NCBI GenBank assembly: GCA_027311945.1
Contig: DAICXZ010000033.1
Location: 32,880 to 96,879 of the forward strand
Source of the DNA: Erythrobacter sp.
GTDB taxonomy: Bacteria; Pseudomonadota; Alphaproteobacteria; Sphingomonadales; Sphingomonadaceae
Length of the DNA: 64,000 nucleotides
Direction of reading: 5' to 3'
Part shown: positions 36,990 through 45,682 of the stretch, piece after piece
How the letters are laid out: the number at the start of each line of letters is the position of its first letter
Position numbering within the stretch: position 1 is the stretch's first letter
The notes under the pieces: generated by a model
Seen by the model: the letters and a program-made list of their open reading frames with translations, nothing else
What the model was told of the DNA's origin: nothing
Database searches by the model: none
Program-made: the position numbers and the translations under genes

Positions 36990-37658
36990 ATGCTCTCGAA
37001 ATTTGCAATCGCGCTTGTGGCGCTGTCTGGCCTGTCCGCAGCCCCGGCTCTTGCTAACGAAACCGCCGTCGGCGTTGCTGCTTCGGCCAGCGCCTCCACC
37101 GCTTCAGGCGGTGTCGATACCGAATTCAGTGAATTGTTCGCCAACTGGCAGACGCTCGAAACGGGCGGCCGGGTGACCCAGTCGGGTGACATCATGGCTG
37201 GCCCGAACATCGCGATCTCCGTTCCTTCGCGGATGCCGCTTGAAAACGCCGTGCTGACCAGCGGTTACGGCATGCGCAATCACCCGATCCTGCGCCAGCG
37301 TCGCGGTCACAAGGGCGTTGATCTCGCCGCACCGACCGGCACCCCTGTCTATGCCACCGCCGATGGCCTGGTGGGTATGGCCCAGCCCTTCAGCTCCTAT
37401 GGCAACTACGTCCAGATTGAGCACGGCGGCGCGATGCAGACCCGTTATGCTCACCTTTCGAGCTATGTCGTGCATGTGGGCGACAACGTGCAGAAGGGCG
37501 ACCTGATCGGCTATGTTGGTTCGACCGGCCGTTCGACCGGCCCTCACCTTCACTATGAAGTCCGCGTGAGCGGCGAAGCGGTCAACCCGATCCCCTACAT
37601 GACCGCCGAACTCGCCATCGATGAGAGCCCGTTGGCTGCGCGCGGCGGCCCGGAATGA
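36990..37658 (+). CDS. Exported M23-family metallopeptidase (LytM-type)
   Basis: A 222-residue secreted protein with an N-terminal signal peptide (MLSKFAIALVALSGL, cleavage near ALANE). The peptidase domain has the zinc ligands in NHPILRQRRGHKGVD and HLHYEVR. Because the HxxxD and HxH ligands are complete, it is probably an active peptidoglycan endopeptidase and not a degenerate EnvC-type activator. The start is the ATG at 36990 with an AGAAGGG ribosome site; a 32-codon upstream extension lacks a signal sequence. A strong hairpin follows the stop. Confidence 0.93.
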   Translation: MLSKFAIALVALSGLSAAPALANETAVGVAASASASTASGGVDTEFSELFANWQTLETGGRVTQSGDIMAGPNIAISVPSRMPLENAVLTSGYGMRNHPILRQRRGHKGVDLAAPTGTPVYATADGLVGMAQPFSSYGNYVQIEHGGAMQTRYAHLSSYVVHVGDNVQKGDLIGYVGSTGRSTGPHLHYEVRVSGEAVNPIPYMTAELAIDESPLAARGGPE

Positions 37659-37679
37659 AGCTGAGCGTTTAATCACCAA

Positions 37680-37729
37680 GCCTAAGCAAAAGGGCGGCAA
37701 TCGCGAGATTGCCGCCCTTTTGCTTAGGC
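37680..37729. terminator. Bidirectional terminator, 23-bp perfect stem
   Basis: The arm at 37680-37702 is exactly complementary to 37707-37729 with a GCGA loop between. The stem core is GGGCGGCAATC flanked by AAAA on one side and TTTT on the other, so each strand ends in a U-tract within the stem. It sits between the convergent M23 peptidase and galU genes, about 20 bases from each stop, and can serve both. Confidence 0.92.
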
Positions 37730-37747
37730 CGGTGCCTCGGAGGAGGC

Positions 37748-38623
37748 TTACTCGGCGAGCAGGCGCTCCGCCATGGCGCGGACCTCGGCGCCCATGTCTT
37801 CGCGTTCGAGCGCGAGGGCGAGCGTTGCCTCGACGAAGCCGAGCTTGCTGCCGCAGTCGAACCGGCGGCCGGCGAAGGTGACAGCGTGGAACGGCTGGGT
37901 GCCGATCATGCGGGCCATGGCATCGGTCAGCTGGATTTCGCCGCCCGCGCCCTTACCCTGCGTTTCCAGCGTGCGCATCACCTCTGGCTGAAGGATATAG
38001 CGGCCGGAAATGATCTTGTTCGACGGCGCTTCGGCGACCGGCGGCTTCTCCACCAGGCCCTTGACCTCGGTCAGCGCGCCGTTGCTCGCGCCCGGATCGA
38101 TCACGCCGTAGGACGAAACTTCCTCGTGCGGCACTTCGAGCACCGAGATGAGATTGCCGCCCACTTCGTTATAGGCTTCGACCATCTGTGCCATGCAGCC
38201 GGGCTTACCGACCATCATCTCGTCAGGCAGCAGGATCGCGAAGGGTTCGTCACCCACGATCGCGCGGGCGCACCAGATGGCGTGGCCCAAGCCCAGCGGC
38301 ACCTGCTGGCGCACGGTGATGATATCGCCAGGTGTGGCGCGGGTGGGATCGAGCACCGACATATCCTTGCCGCGCTCCTCCATTGTGGCTTCCAGCTCGA
38401 ACGCTTTGTCGAAATGCTCGACGATGGCGGTCTTGCCGCGGCCGGTCACGAAGATCATCTGCTCGATCCCGGCCTCACGCGCCTCGTCGACGGCATACTG
38501 GATCAGCGGCCGGTCAACGATGGGGAGCAACTCCTTCGGGATCGCCTTGGTGGCGGGAAGGAAACGGGTGCCGAGCCCGGCAACCGGGAACACAGCTTTG
38601 CGGATCGCTTTGGGTTTGCTCAT
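37748..38623 (-). CDS. galU: UTP--glucose-1-phosphate uridylyltransferase
   Basis: Makes UDP-glucose for surface polysaccharides and related pathways. At 291 residues it has the usual length. The N-terminal nucleotide-binding signature is AGLGTRFLPATKAIPKE; LPDEMM and the catalytic-site VEKP are present further on. The start is the ATG giving MSKPKAIRKAVFP; an extra 16 codons upstream are not family-like. It ends just beyond the shared terminator hairpin. Confidence 0.97.
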   Translation of the reverse strand: MSKPKAIRKAVFPVAGLGTRFLPATKAIPKELLPIVDRPLIQYAVDEAREAGIEQMIFVTGRGKTAIVEHFDKAFELEATMEERGKDMSVLDPTRATPGDIITVRQQVPLGLGHAIWCARAIVGDEPFAILLPDEMMVGKPGCMAQMVEAYNEVGGNLISVLEVPHEEVSSYGVIDPGASNGALTEVKGLVEKPPVAEAPSNKIISGRYILQPEVMRTLETQGKGAGGEIQLTDAMARMIGTQPFHAVTFAGRRFDCGSKLGFVEATLALALEREDMGAEVRAMAERLLAE

Positions 38624-38757
38624 GCCCAAGTGATGAATGGGGGGCGCGGGGCGGTCAAGGCCGTTCGTCACGCAGGTGCAACACTTGGACAGATTGTCGG
38701 TGAAGGGTGAACTTTTCCCGTTGCCGTGCGTTGATTGGGCAACTGGAGGATAGTTTC

Positions 38758-39000
38758 ATGGCATTGATAAGACTGGCAGCTCTCGCTGCCGCAGGCGCAA
38801 TCGGATACCGTTATTTCGAGAAACTGCGGGGCAAGCAACATGCGGCCTTCGCTAGCGGGCAAGGCGGCGGCGAAAACTTTGCGCAGGTGCGCGATTCGGG
38901 CCCGTCGTCGATGGCCGACAAGCCGCAACGAAAGTGGACCGAGGTGGACGAGGAAAGCGACCAGAGCTTCCCCGCTAGTGATCCGCCGGCAAATTACTGA
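38758..39000 (+). CDS. Small hypothetical protein with SFPASDPP motif
   Basis: An 80-residue protein. The N-terminal 18 residues are hydrophobic (MALIRLAALAAAGAIGYRY) and could be a membrane anchor; the rest is polar and acidic. The end, DQSFPASDPPANY, carries the SFPASDPP motif that recurs at the C-terminus of many small proteobacterial proteins of unknown function. The ATG at 38758 has a CTGGAGGAT ribosome site; the earlier ATG 17 codons upstream does not. It converges with the RHH gene, overlapping by seven bases. Confidence 0.75.
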   Translation: MALIRLAALAAAGAIGYRYFEKLRGKQHAAFASGQGGGENFAQVRDSGPSSMADKPQRKWTEVDEESDQSFPASDPPANY

Positions 39001-39239
39001 TCCAAACGCTCCGCAAGATCGGCGACGAGCCACAGCCGCAGCGCTGTGGCCAGGCCGGGGGCGGGATCGGCGTCGATTCGCGCGGCGTCGATCCGCGCGA
39101 CCAGCGCGTTCAGCGGCAAGCGCTCGCGCTCAGCGGCGTGTTGCAGCAGTTCCCAGAACAGCGGCTCCAGACTGATCGACGTCTTGTGCCCGGCGATCTC
39201 GACCGAGCGCTTGACGGGCGGGTGATACAGTCCGTCCAT
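38994..39239 (-). CDS. Ribbon-helix-helix domain protein (RHH_4 type)
   Basis: An 81-residue predicted DNA-binding protein. The strand KRSVEIAGHKTSISLE followed by two helices (FWELLQHAAER and PLNALVARID) matches the RHH_4 family, mainly found in alphaproteobacteria and often near poly-hydroxyalkanoate or metabolic genes. It may regulate the adjacent acetoacetyl-CoA reductase gene, which lies 33 bases upstream on the same strand, but that is inferred from position. Confidence 0.85.
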   Translation of the reverse strand: MDGLYHPPVKRSVEIAGHKTSISLEPLFWELLQHAAERERLPLNALVARIDAARIDADPAPGLATALRLWLVADLAERLDQ

Positions 39240-39272
39240 CGCCGGTGAGATCAGCCTAGCGAGCCTGTTGCA

Positions 39273-39995
39273 TCAATACATGTGCTGCCCACCGTTGATC
39301 GACAGCGTCGACCCGGTGATGAAGGCACCATCTTCCGATGCAAGGAAGCTCACGCCGCGCGCGATTTCCTCGGCATGGCCAAGGCGGCCGACCGGAATCC
39401 GGGCGACGATCTTTTCCAGCACGTTCTCGGGCACGGCGGCGACCATGTCGGTATCGATATAGCCGGGCGCGATGGCGTTGACGGTGATCCCGAAGCGCGC
39501 GCCTTCCTGCGCCAGCGCCTTGGTGAAACCGTGGATGCCGCTCTTGGCGGCGGCGTAGTTGACCTGGCCATATTGCCCGGCCTGCCCATTGATCGAGCCG
39601 ATGTTCACCACCCGGCCCCAGCCGCGATCCTTCATTCCGGCGAAGGTCGCCTTGGCCATGTTGAAGCAGCCGCCGAGGTTGATACGCATCACATCGTTCC
39701 AGTCTTCGAAGCTCATCTTCATCAGTGTGCCGTCGCGGGTGATGCCGGCATTGTTGACCACTACATCGATCGGGCCGACTTCGCTGGCGATCTGCTCGCA
39801 CCCGGCGAGCGCGGCGGCATGGTCGCCAACGTCGAACTTGAACACGGGGATGCCGGTTTCTTCGGAGAAGGCCTTGGCCTTTTCTGCATTGCCAGCGTAG
39901 TTCGCAGCCACGGTAAAGCCATCGGCTTTAAGCGCTTCGCAAATGGCGCGGCCAATGCCGCGGGTTCCGCCGGTAACTACTGCAACGCGAGCCAT
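39273..39995 (-). CDS. phaB: Acetoacetyl-CoA reductase
   Basis: NADPH-dependent short-chain dehydrogenase reducing acetoacetyl-CoA to (R)-3-hydroxybutyryl-CoA for polyhydroxybutyrate. The TGGTRGIG cofactor motif is at the N-terminus, NNAG follows, and the catalytic Ser-Tyr-Lys is in GSINGQ and YAAAK. Length is 240 residues, typical of PhaB. The start is the ATG of MARVAVVTGG, preceded by GGAGAG. FabG is the alternative call, but GSINGQAGQ and GQVNYAAAKSG favour PhaB. No phaA or phaC is in the window. Confidence 0.9.
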   Translation of the reverse strand: MARVAVVTGGTRGIGRAICEALKADGFTVAANYAGNAEKAKAFSEETGIPVFKFDVGDHAAALAGCEQIASEVGPIDVVVNNAGITRDGTLMKMSFEDWNDVMRINLGGCFNMAKATFAGMKDRGWGRVVNIGSINGQAGQYGQVNYAAAKSGIHGFTKALAQEGARFGITVNAIAPGYIDTDMVAAVPENVLEKIVARIPVGRLGHAEEIARGVSFLASEDGAFITGSTLSINGGQHMY

Positions 39996-40079
39996 GCTTC
40001 TCTCCACATCAACGATGGGAGATTCATGGCAAAGCGATGAGCCAAGGTAAAGGGAAACCGGCGCTTTTCCGCGCTTCGA

Positions 40080-40829
40080 TCAGAAGCGGAACTGGGTGCC
40101 GATATAGACAGCCTGGCTATCCTGCTGCCGAACATCGGGCAGCGGGCGCAGATCGCGTTCCTGCTGGTAGCGCACACCAGCGGTAACGTTGAGGTTGCGC
40201 GTCAGGCTGTAGCTGCCGCCGACATCGAGCATCCGGTCACCCAGCTGGTCGGCAGAGTTGGCGGGCCGGCCTGCGGGCGCTTCTTCTTCCAGTTCGATTC
40301 GGGCGGCGAAGCGGCTGGGCTTCTCGGCTGCTCCGGCACGGGGCTGGAACTCGGCGAGATCGGGCATTTCGGCGGAGGAAAGATTGGCGGCGAGATTGCT
40401 CACCTGCGAAGGTGCTTGCGCAAAGCTGCTGTAACCACGCGAAAGGCCGAGGTTGTAGCGCGAGGAAGCCAGGCGCAGGCTACCATCGGCGGAGCCATCC
40501 ACCGAGGTCCGGCCAGAGAGAATCTGTGCAACGCGCTGATCCACCCGCACCGCAACGGTTACGGCGCGGCCGGGGCCATCGCTGCCCGAATTGGCGGGGG
40601 TGAAGCGCATGAGCGGCGCCTTGCCGCCAGCCCGCTCCGCCACGATGCGGGCGATGCGCGGATCGGCAGAGGCCGGGGTGAACGAAACGGAGCGGCCAGC
40701 TTCCGAATAGGTCGAATCGTTGCCGATAAGCCCGATCGCAACCACGGAACTGGGCAGGGCAGCAGCCAGCAGCACGGCGCCGACGCCAAGCGCCAGCTTC
40801 GGTGCCAATCTGGAAAACCCCCTGGACAT
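40080..40829 (-). CDS. Exported hypothetical protein, outer-membrane-like C-terminus
   Basis: A 249-residue protein with a signal peptide (hydrophobic stretch near residues 10-30, ending VVA). Most of the chain is alanine/serine-rich and lacks recognisable motifs. The last 70 residues contain alternating-polarity stretches and finish AVYIGTQFRF, ending in phenylalanine as outer-membrane beta-barrel strands do. It may be a small barrel, or an anchored periplasmic protein. No partner is evident; it stands alone between phaB and a 330-base intergenic region. Confidence 0.75.
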   Translation of the reverse strand: MSRGFSRLAPKLALGVGAVLLAAALPSSVVAIGLIGNDSTYSEAGRSVSFTPASADPRIARIVAERAGGKAPLMRFTPANSGSDGPGRAVTVAVRVDQRVAQILSGRTSVDGSADGSLRLASSRYNLGLSRGYSSFAQAPSQVSNLAANLSSAEMPDLAEFQPRAGAAEKPSRFAARIELEEEAPAGRPANSADQLGDRMLDVGGSYSLTRNLNVTAGVRYQQERDLRPLPDVRQQDSQAVYIGTQFRF

Positions 40830-41159
40830 CGCACTTCCTCAATTCAACGGCCCAACACAGATCACAAGGTAACCTACTGGGGCGATATGGCTAGACCCTG
40901 AAACCCCTCCAAGGGGAATCGCGAATCCGCGCCTATTGCTTATTTGTGATACGCATATGACGGCGATATGGCCACGAATAAGCTGCTATCACGTTAGGTT
41001 GTGGATAAGGTGTTGCACGCGATCCACAATCGCCGGTTTGATTAAGCGGTGGTTCACCGCTAGTCGCCGCAAGTGCGCCGCGCTTCGCACCGGGCCTTGC
41101 CGCGTCAGTGGTCCGGTCTATAGCGAGGCAAAACAGGTTTTATGCTGACAGGAACGCCA
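40830..41159. other. 330-base intergenic region with an inverted DnaA-box-like pair
   Basis: No convincing gene. It separates the starts of two divergent genes and should contain both promoters. TTGTGGAT at 40999-41006 and ATCCACAA at 41022-41029 are perfect inverted copies 15 bases apart; the first extends to TGTGGATAA (41000-41008), the exact complement of the DnaA-box consensus TTATCCACA. GGCGATATGGC occurs twice, near 40882 and 40962. A 70-residue frame across the region is not supported. Confidence 0.6.
40999..41029. promoter_or_regulatory. Inverted repeat containing a consensus DnaA box
   Basis: Eight-base arms TTGTGGAT and ATCCACAA with a 15-base spacer. The left arm is inside a perfect TTATCCACA box on the minus strand; the right arm (CGATCCACA) has two mismatches to it. 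This could be a DnaA-regulated promoter element or an unrelated dimer operator for the DUF3576 gene. Confidence 0.4.
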
Positions 41160-41615
41160 ATGGCTTTTTCGACTAAACGTGCTGGCCGATTTGCTCGTGT
41201 GCTGCTGCTGGGCGCAGGGGTTGCCGCACTGGCCGCTTGCGGCGGCGGCAACGACAAGCGCCTGCAGGCCGACCTTGCTGCCTCGCAAGTCACCGCGATT
41301 GGCGTCAACTCCTACCTCTGGCGCGCCAGCCTCGAAACGCTGTCGTTCATGCCGCTGACGCAGGCAGATAGCGCGGGCGGTGTGATCGTGACCGACTGGT
41401 ATGCCAATCCCGATAATCCGGGTGAGCGAATGAAGCTCTCGGTGACGATCCTCGATCAGGATCTGCGCGCCGATGCGCTGCGTGTTGCCGCAAGCCGCCA
41501 GATGCTGCGCGATGGCACGTGGATCGAAGCGCCGGTGCAGGCTGCCACAGTGCAGCAGCTGGAGGACATTATCCTCACCAAGGCGCGCGATCTCAGGCGT
41601 TCCGCCATCGGCTGA
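41160..41615 (+). CDS. DUF3576-family lipoprotein
   Basis: A 151-residue alphaproteobacterial envelope lipoprotein of unknown function. The signal peptide ends in a lipobox LAAC (residues near 22-25), followed by GGGND. The conserved body has GVNSYLWRASLETL and DWYANPDNPGERMK. An AGGA ribosome site favours the ATG at 41160 over one six codons earlier. It precedes leuS by 19 bases, and leuS-lptE-holA follow, so it is probably the first gene of a four-gene operon. The linkage to the LPS assembly gene lptE suggests an envelope role. Confidence 0.9.
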   Translation: MAFSTKRAGRFARVLLLGAGVAALAACGGGNDKRLQADLAASQVTAIGVNSYLWRASLETLSFMPLTQADSAGGVIVTDWYANPDNPGERMKLSVTILDQDLRADALRVAASRQMLRDGTWIEAPVQAATVQQLEDIILTKARDLRRSAIG

Positions 41616-41634
41616 TCTGGCCTAGGGGGCCGGT

Positions 41635-44163
41635 ATGACAGATTCACGATTCGCAACCAGGTTCAATCCTGGCCAAGCCGATTCGCGCTGGCAGCAGGCG
41701 TGGGACGAAGCGCGCTGCTTCGAAGCCGACAGCACCAGCGCCAAGCCCAAGAGCTTCATCCTCGAGATGTTCCCCTATCCCTCGGGGCGCATCCACATCG
41801 GCCACGTGCGCAACTACACGATGGGCGACGTGCTGGCGCGCTATCACAAGATGCGCGGACGCGAAGTGCTGCATCCGATGGGCTGGGACGCGTTCGGGAT
41901 GCCGGCCGAAAACGCGGCGATGGAAAAGGGCGTCCACCCGGCGGGATGGACCTACGACAACATCGCCACGATGAAGCGCCAGCTGAAGCAGCTCGGCTTC
42001 GCGCTCGACTGGAGCCGTGAGATCGCAACCTGCGATCCCACTTATTATGGCCACGAACAGGCGCTGTTCCTCGCGCTGTACGAGGCGGGCCTCGTCTATC
42101 GCCGCGAATCGGCGGTGAACTGGGACCCGGTCGACATGACCGTGCTCGCCAACGAACAGGTGGTGGACGGGCGCGGTTGGCGCTCGGGCGCGCTGGTCGA
42201 GAAGCGCAAGCTTAACCAGTGGTTCCTCAAGATCACCCAGTTCGCCGATGACCTGCTCGAAGGGCTCGGCACACTCGATGGCTGGCCGCAGAAGGTCCGC
42301 ACGATGCAGGAAAACTGGATCGGCAAGAGCCAGGGCCTGCAGTTCCGCTTCGATCTTTCTGATGGCGGCACGATGGAAGTCTATTCGACCCGGCCCGACA
42401 CCATCTTTGGCGCGAGCTTCGTGGCGGTCGCGGCTGACCACCCGATTGCGCAGGGCGTGGCCGAAGGCAATCCAGAGGCGCAGGCCTTCATCGAGAAGTG
42501 CCGCGAGGGTGGCACCACCGCCGCCGAGCTGGAGACGGCGGAGAAGCTCGGCTTTGACACCGGAATTACTGCGAAGCACCCGTTCACCGGGGCCGACCTG
42601 CCGGTGTTCATCGCCAACTTCGTGCTGATGGACTACGGCACCGGTGCAGTGATGGCGGTGCCCGGCCATGATCAGCGCGATTTTGAATTCGCTACCAAAT
42701 ATGGCTTGCCGATCATCCGCGTGATCGCCGCCAATCCGGGCGATGCCGAGGTGCCGCTGCGCGAGGCCGAAACCGGCGACGGTGTGCTCGTCCATTCCGA
42801 TTTCCTCGACGGCATGACCGTTGAGGAAGCGAAGGCCGCGATCATTGCGCGCGCCGAGGAAGGCAGCTGGGGCGAGGGCAAGACCGTGTGGCGCCTGCGC
42901 GACTGGGGCGTTTCGCGCCAGCGCTACTGGGGCACGCCGATCCCCTTCATCCACTGCGATGCCTGCGGCGTGGTCCCCGTGCCCGCTTATCAGCTTCCGG
43001 TCACGCTGCCCGAGGATGTCGATTTCTCGATTCCGGGCAACCCGCTCGAACGGCACCCGACGTGGAAGCAGGTCGACTGCCCCAAGTGCGGGGCTGCTGC
43101 GCGGCGCGAGACCGATACGCTCGATACCTTCGTCAATAGCTCGTGGTATTTCCTGCGCTTCGCCAGCCAGCCTGGGGACAAGGCCTTCGACAAGGCCGAA
43201 GTCGCGCAGTGGATGCCGGTGCAGCAATATATCGGCGGCATCGAGCATGCGATCCTGCACCTGCTTTACGCCCGCTTCTGGACCCGTGCCTTGGCCCATG
43301 TGGGGCTGCTCGATGTGAAGGAGCCGTTTGCGAGCCTGTTCACGCAGGGCATGGTCACGCACGAGACCTATTCCCGCAAGGAAGGCCCGCGCGAAGTGTT
43401 CTTCAGCCCGGCGGAGATCGACCGCAGCGGTGAGGGCGCAAAGCTCAAGGCCGACGGTCAGCCGGTCGAGATCGGCAAGGTCATCAAGATGTCCAAGTCG
43501 AAGAAGAACGTCGTCGACCCGGAGGACATCATCGCCCAGTACGGCGCCGACGCGGTGCGCTGGTTCATGCTGTCAGATAGCCCGCCCGAGCGCGACCTGC
43601 CGTGGTCGGAAGCCGGGATCGAAGGCTGTGGCCGCTTCGTGCAGCGCCTGTGGCGCCTGTTCGGCCAGCTCGACGAGAGCGCCGATGGTGAGGACAAGGC
43701 GCTGGCCCGCCGCACGCACCAGACCATCGCCGCCGTTGCTGAAGATATCGAGGCGCTGGCCTTCAACAAGGCGGTTGCCCGCATCTACGAGCTGACTGGC
43801 GCGACCGAAAAGGCCGCGCCCTCGGCTGATCGCAACGCCGCGATTCGCGCGCTGCTGGTGCTGGTCTCCCCGATGATGCCGCACCTTGCCGAAGAGGGCT
43901 GGGAAGCGCTCGGCCAGAGCGGTCTGATCGCCGAGGCCGCTTGGCCCGAGGTCGATCCGGCGTTGCTGGTGGAGGACGAGGTCACCATCGCGGTGCAGGT
44001 AAAGGGCAAGCTGCGCGATACGCTCACCGCCCCCAAGGGCGCTTCGAAAGAGACCCTTGAAGCCATGGCGCTTGCCAGCGAAAAGGTGCAACGTGCTATC
44101 GATGGCGCAGAAATTCGCAAGGTGATCGTAGTGCCCGACCGACTGGTAAACATCGTCGCATGA
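41635..44163 (+). CDS. leuS: Leucine--tRNA ligase
   Basis: Charges tRNA-Leu. The 842-residue chain is of bacterial length. Class I signatures are visible: [13 protein letters not shown] near residue 50 (HIGH) and MSKSKKN near residue 620 (KMSKS). The editing domain between them includes the threonine-rich STRPDTIFG. The zinc-binding segment HCDACG and CPKCG lies in the middle. Its stop overlaps the lptE start by ATGA. Confidence 0.98.
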   Translation: MTDSRFATRFNPGQADSRWQQAWDEARCFEADSTSAKPKSFILEMFPYPSGRIHIGHVRNYTMGDVLARYHKMRGREVLHPMGWDAFGMPAENAAMEKGVHPAGWTYDNIATMKRQLKQLGFALDWSREIATCDPTYYGHEQALFLALYEAGLVYRRESAVNWDPVDMTVLANEQVVDGRGWRSGALVEKRKLNQWFLKITQFADDLLEGLGTLDGWPQKVRTMQENWIGKSQGLQFRFDLSDGGTMEVYSTRPDTIFGASFVAVAADHPIAQGVAEGNPEAQAFIEKCREGGTTAAELETAEKLGFDTGITAKHPFTGADLPVFIANFVLMDYGTGAVMAVPGHDQRDFEFATKYGLPIIRVIAANPGDAEVPLREAETGDGVLVHSDFLDGMTVEEAKAAIIARAEEGSWGEGKTVWRLRDWGVSRQRYWGTPIPFIHCDACGVVPVPAYQLPVTLPEDVDFSIPGNPLERHPTWKQVDCPKCGAAARRETDTLDTFVNSSWYFLRFASQPGDKAFDKAEVAQWMPVQQYIGGIEHAILHLLYARFWTRALAHVGLLDVKEPFASLFTQGMVTHETYSRKEGPREVFFSPAEIDRSGEGAKLKADGQPVEIGKVIKMSKSKKNVVDPEDIIAQYGADAVRWFMLSDSPPERDLPWSEAGIEGCGRFVQRLWRLFGQLDESADGEDKALARRTHQTIAAVAEDIEALAFNKAVARIYELTGATEKAAPSADRNAAIRALLVLVSPMMPHLAEEGWEALGQSGLIAEAAWPEVDPALLVEDEVTIAVQVKGKLRDTLTAPKGASKETLEAMALASEKVQRAIDGAEIRKVIVVPDRLVNIVA

Positions 44164-44651
44164 GGATTATCGCGCCTCTGTTGTTGCTGGCGAGTCTTTC
44201 TGCCTGCGGATTGCAGCCGCTCTATTCCGGCGGTGCCTCTGGCGTTGTGGCGCAGGGGCTCGGTTCGATCGAGGTGGCCCCTATTCCGGGGCGCGAGGGC
44301 TGGCTGGTGCGCAATGCGCTGAACGACCGGTTCGCCGAGGCGAACGTCGAGGGCTCACCGCGATACCGGCTCGATGTCGTGCTTGATCAGGAGTTGGAGG
44401 GCCTCGGCCTGCTGACCGACGATACCATCGGGCGCGAACGGCTGTCGCTGAGGGCACGCTATCAGCTGGTGGAGCTCGCTTCGGGCGAGATTCTCGTCGA
44501 TGCGACGGCCGGCTCCGATGCCGGGATCGACGTCGTCTCTTCAGAATTCGCCACCATCGCTGCCGAACAGACCGCGATGGAGAATCTGGCGCAGGAAGTT
44601 GCCGCGCAAATTCAGGTCAGGCTGGCGCGCGCCTTGCGCGAGCAGCGGTGA
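44160..44651 (+). CDS. lptE: LPS-assembly lipoprotein LptE
   Basis: Outer-membrane lipoprotein that plugs the LptD translocon. At 163 residues it has the usual length. The signal peptide ends in a lipobox LSAC with GLQPLYSGG following, a typical LptE start. It sits between leuS and holA, the conserved gene order for lptE. Both junctions are overlaps (ATGA before, GTGA after), so translation of the three genes is coupled. Confidence 0.93.
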   Translation: MRIIAPLLLLASLSACGLQPLYSGGASGVVAQGLGSIEVAPIPGREGWLVRNALNDRFAEANVEGSPRYRLDVVLDQELEGLGLLTDDTIGRERLSLRARYQLVELASGEILVDATAGSDAGIDVVSSEFATIAAEQTAMENLAQEVAAQIQVRLARALREQR

Positions 44652-45682
44652 AGGCGACCCAGCGCGACATCTTTCGGGCCGCCCAGCGGGCCGGCGATGC
44701 CTGCCGTCTCTATTTCCTGTGCGGGCCTGACGAGGCGGGGGCGGCGGCAGCTGCGGACAAGCTGATCGCCGCGCTGCCCGATCCGGGGGAACGCTATGAA
44801 TTGAGCGGGGCGGACCTGCGCTCCGACCCGGTCCGCCTGGTGGACGAGGCGCGCTCCACGTCGCTGTTCGGGGACAGGCGGCACCTGTTGGTGCGGGTTA
44901 ATGGCGAGGATGCGCACGACGCGCTCAAGACTTTCCTCGACCTCAAGGACCGCGGCGAGGCCGATCAGGCCTGGCCGGTGTTCGTGGTGGCAAGCTCTGC
45001 CACCGACAAGTCGCGCTCCGCCAAGCTGCTGCTGAAACGCGACGATGCCATGGTCGGCATCTTCTATCCGCGCGACCTCAAGGACATGATTATCGACGTG
45101 CGCGCGCTGGCCGATGCGGCAGGGGTACGCCTTGGCGGCGATTTGGCCGAACGGATCGCGCGCTCGGTCAATCTCGATATCCGGCTGGCCGGTGCCGAGG
45201 TCGAGAAGCTGGCGCTTTATCTCGATGCTTCGCACACGTCGCCCAAGACGGCCGATGTGGCGAGCTACGAAGCGATCTGCGCGAGCACCGAGGAGGATGG
45301 CTTTGCCGCCTTGGTCAATGTCGCGCTCTCGGGCGACCTGCGCAAGCTGCCGGGCGAAGTGCGGCGGATGCGCGACCTGTCGATCAATCCGGTGGGTGTG
45401 GCGCTGGCGCTTGAGCGGCGTGCGGCTCAACTTGCCTCGCTCAGCGCGAAGCTGCGTCCGGGCGAGGACATCGGGCGCTTTCTCGAAAACGAGCGGGTCT
45501 TCTTCAAGGAACGGCGCGAGATTGGCCAGCAGTTACAGCAATGGAGCGGGGGCAAGCTCGAACGCCTCGTGCCGCGCCTCACGCAGTTGCACCGCCTGCT
45601 TTTGTCGAACAGCCAGGTCGCTGAGCTGCTGCTGGCGCAGGAGCTGGCGAGCATCGCCCGCGTCGCGGCAGCGCGGCGGTAG
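44648..45682 (+). CDS. holA: DNA polymerase III subunit delta
   Basis: Clamp-loader subunit that opens the beta sliding clamp. It has 344 residues and the typical weakly conserved layout: an N-terminal AAA-like domain beginning YFLCGPDEAG, a middle helical domain and a C-terminal collar. The GTG start overlaps the lptE stop. Gene order leuS-lptE-holA supports the call. Its TAG stop directly abuts the stop of the convergent kpsS-like gene. Confidence 0.95.
   Translation: MKATQRDIFRAAQRAGDACRLYFLCGPDEAGAAAAADKLIAALPDPGERYELSGADLRSDPVRLVDEARSTSLFGDRRHLLVRVNGEDAHDALKTFLDLKDRGEADQAWPVFVVASSATDKSRSAKLLLKRDDAMVGIFYPRDLKDMIIDVRALADAAGVRLGGDLAERIARSVNLDIRLAGAEVEKLALYLDASHTSPKTADVASYEAICASTEEDGFAALVNVALSGDLRKLPGEVRRMRDLSINPVGVALALERRAAQLASLSAKLRPGEDIGRFLENERVFFKERREIGQQLQQWSGGKLERLVPRLTQLHRLLLSNSQVAELLLAQELASIARVAAARR

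Noticed and set aside
40936..41148. 70-residue plus-strand frame in the intergenic region
   Set aside because: No ribosome site and an atypical Cys/Trp/Arg-rich composition.
41644..43362. 572-residue minus-strand frame
   Set aside because: Antisense to leuS.
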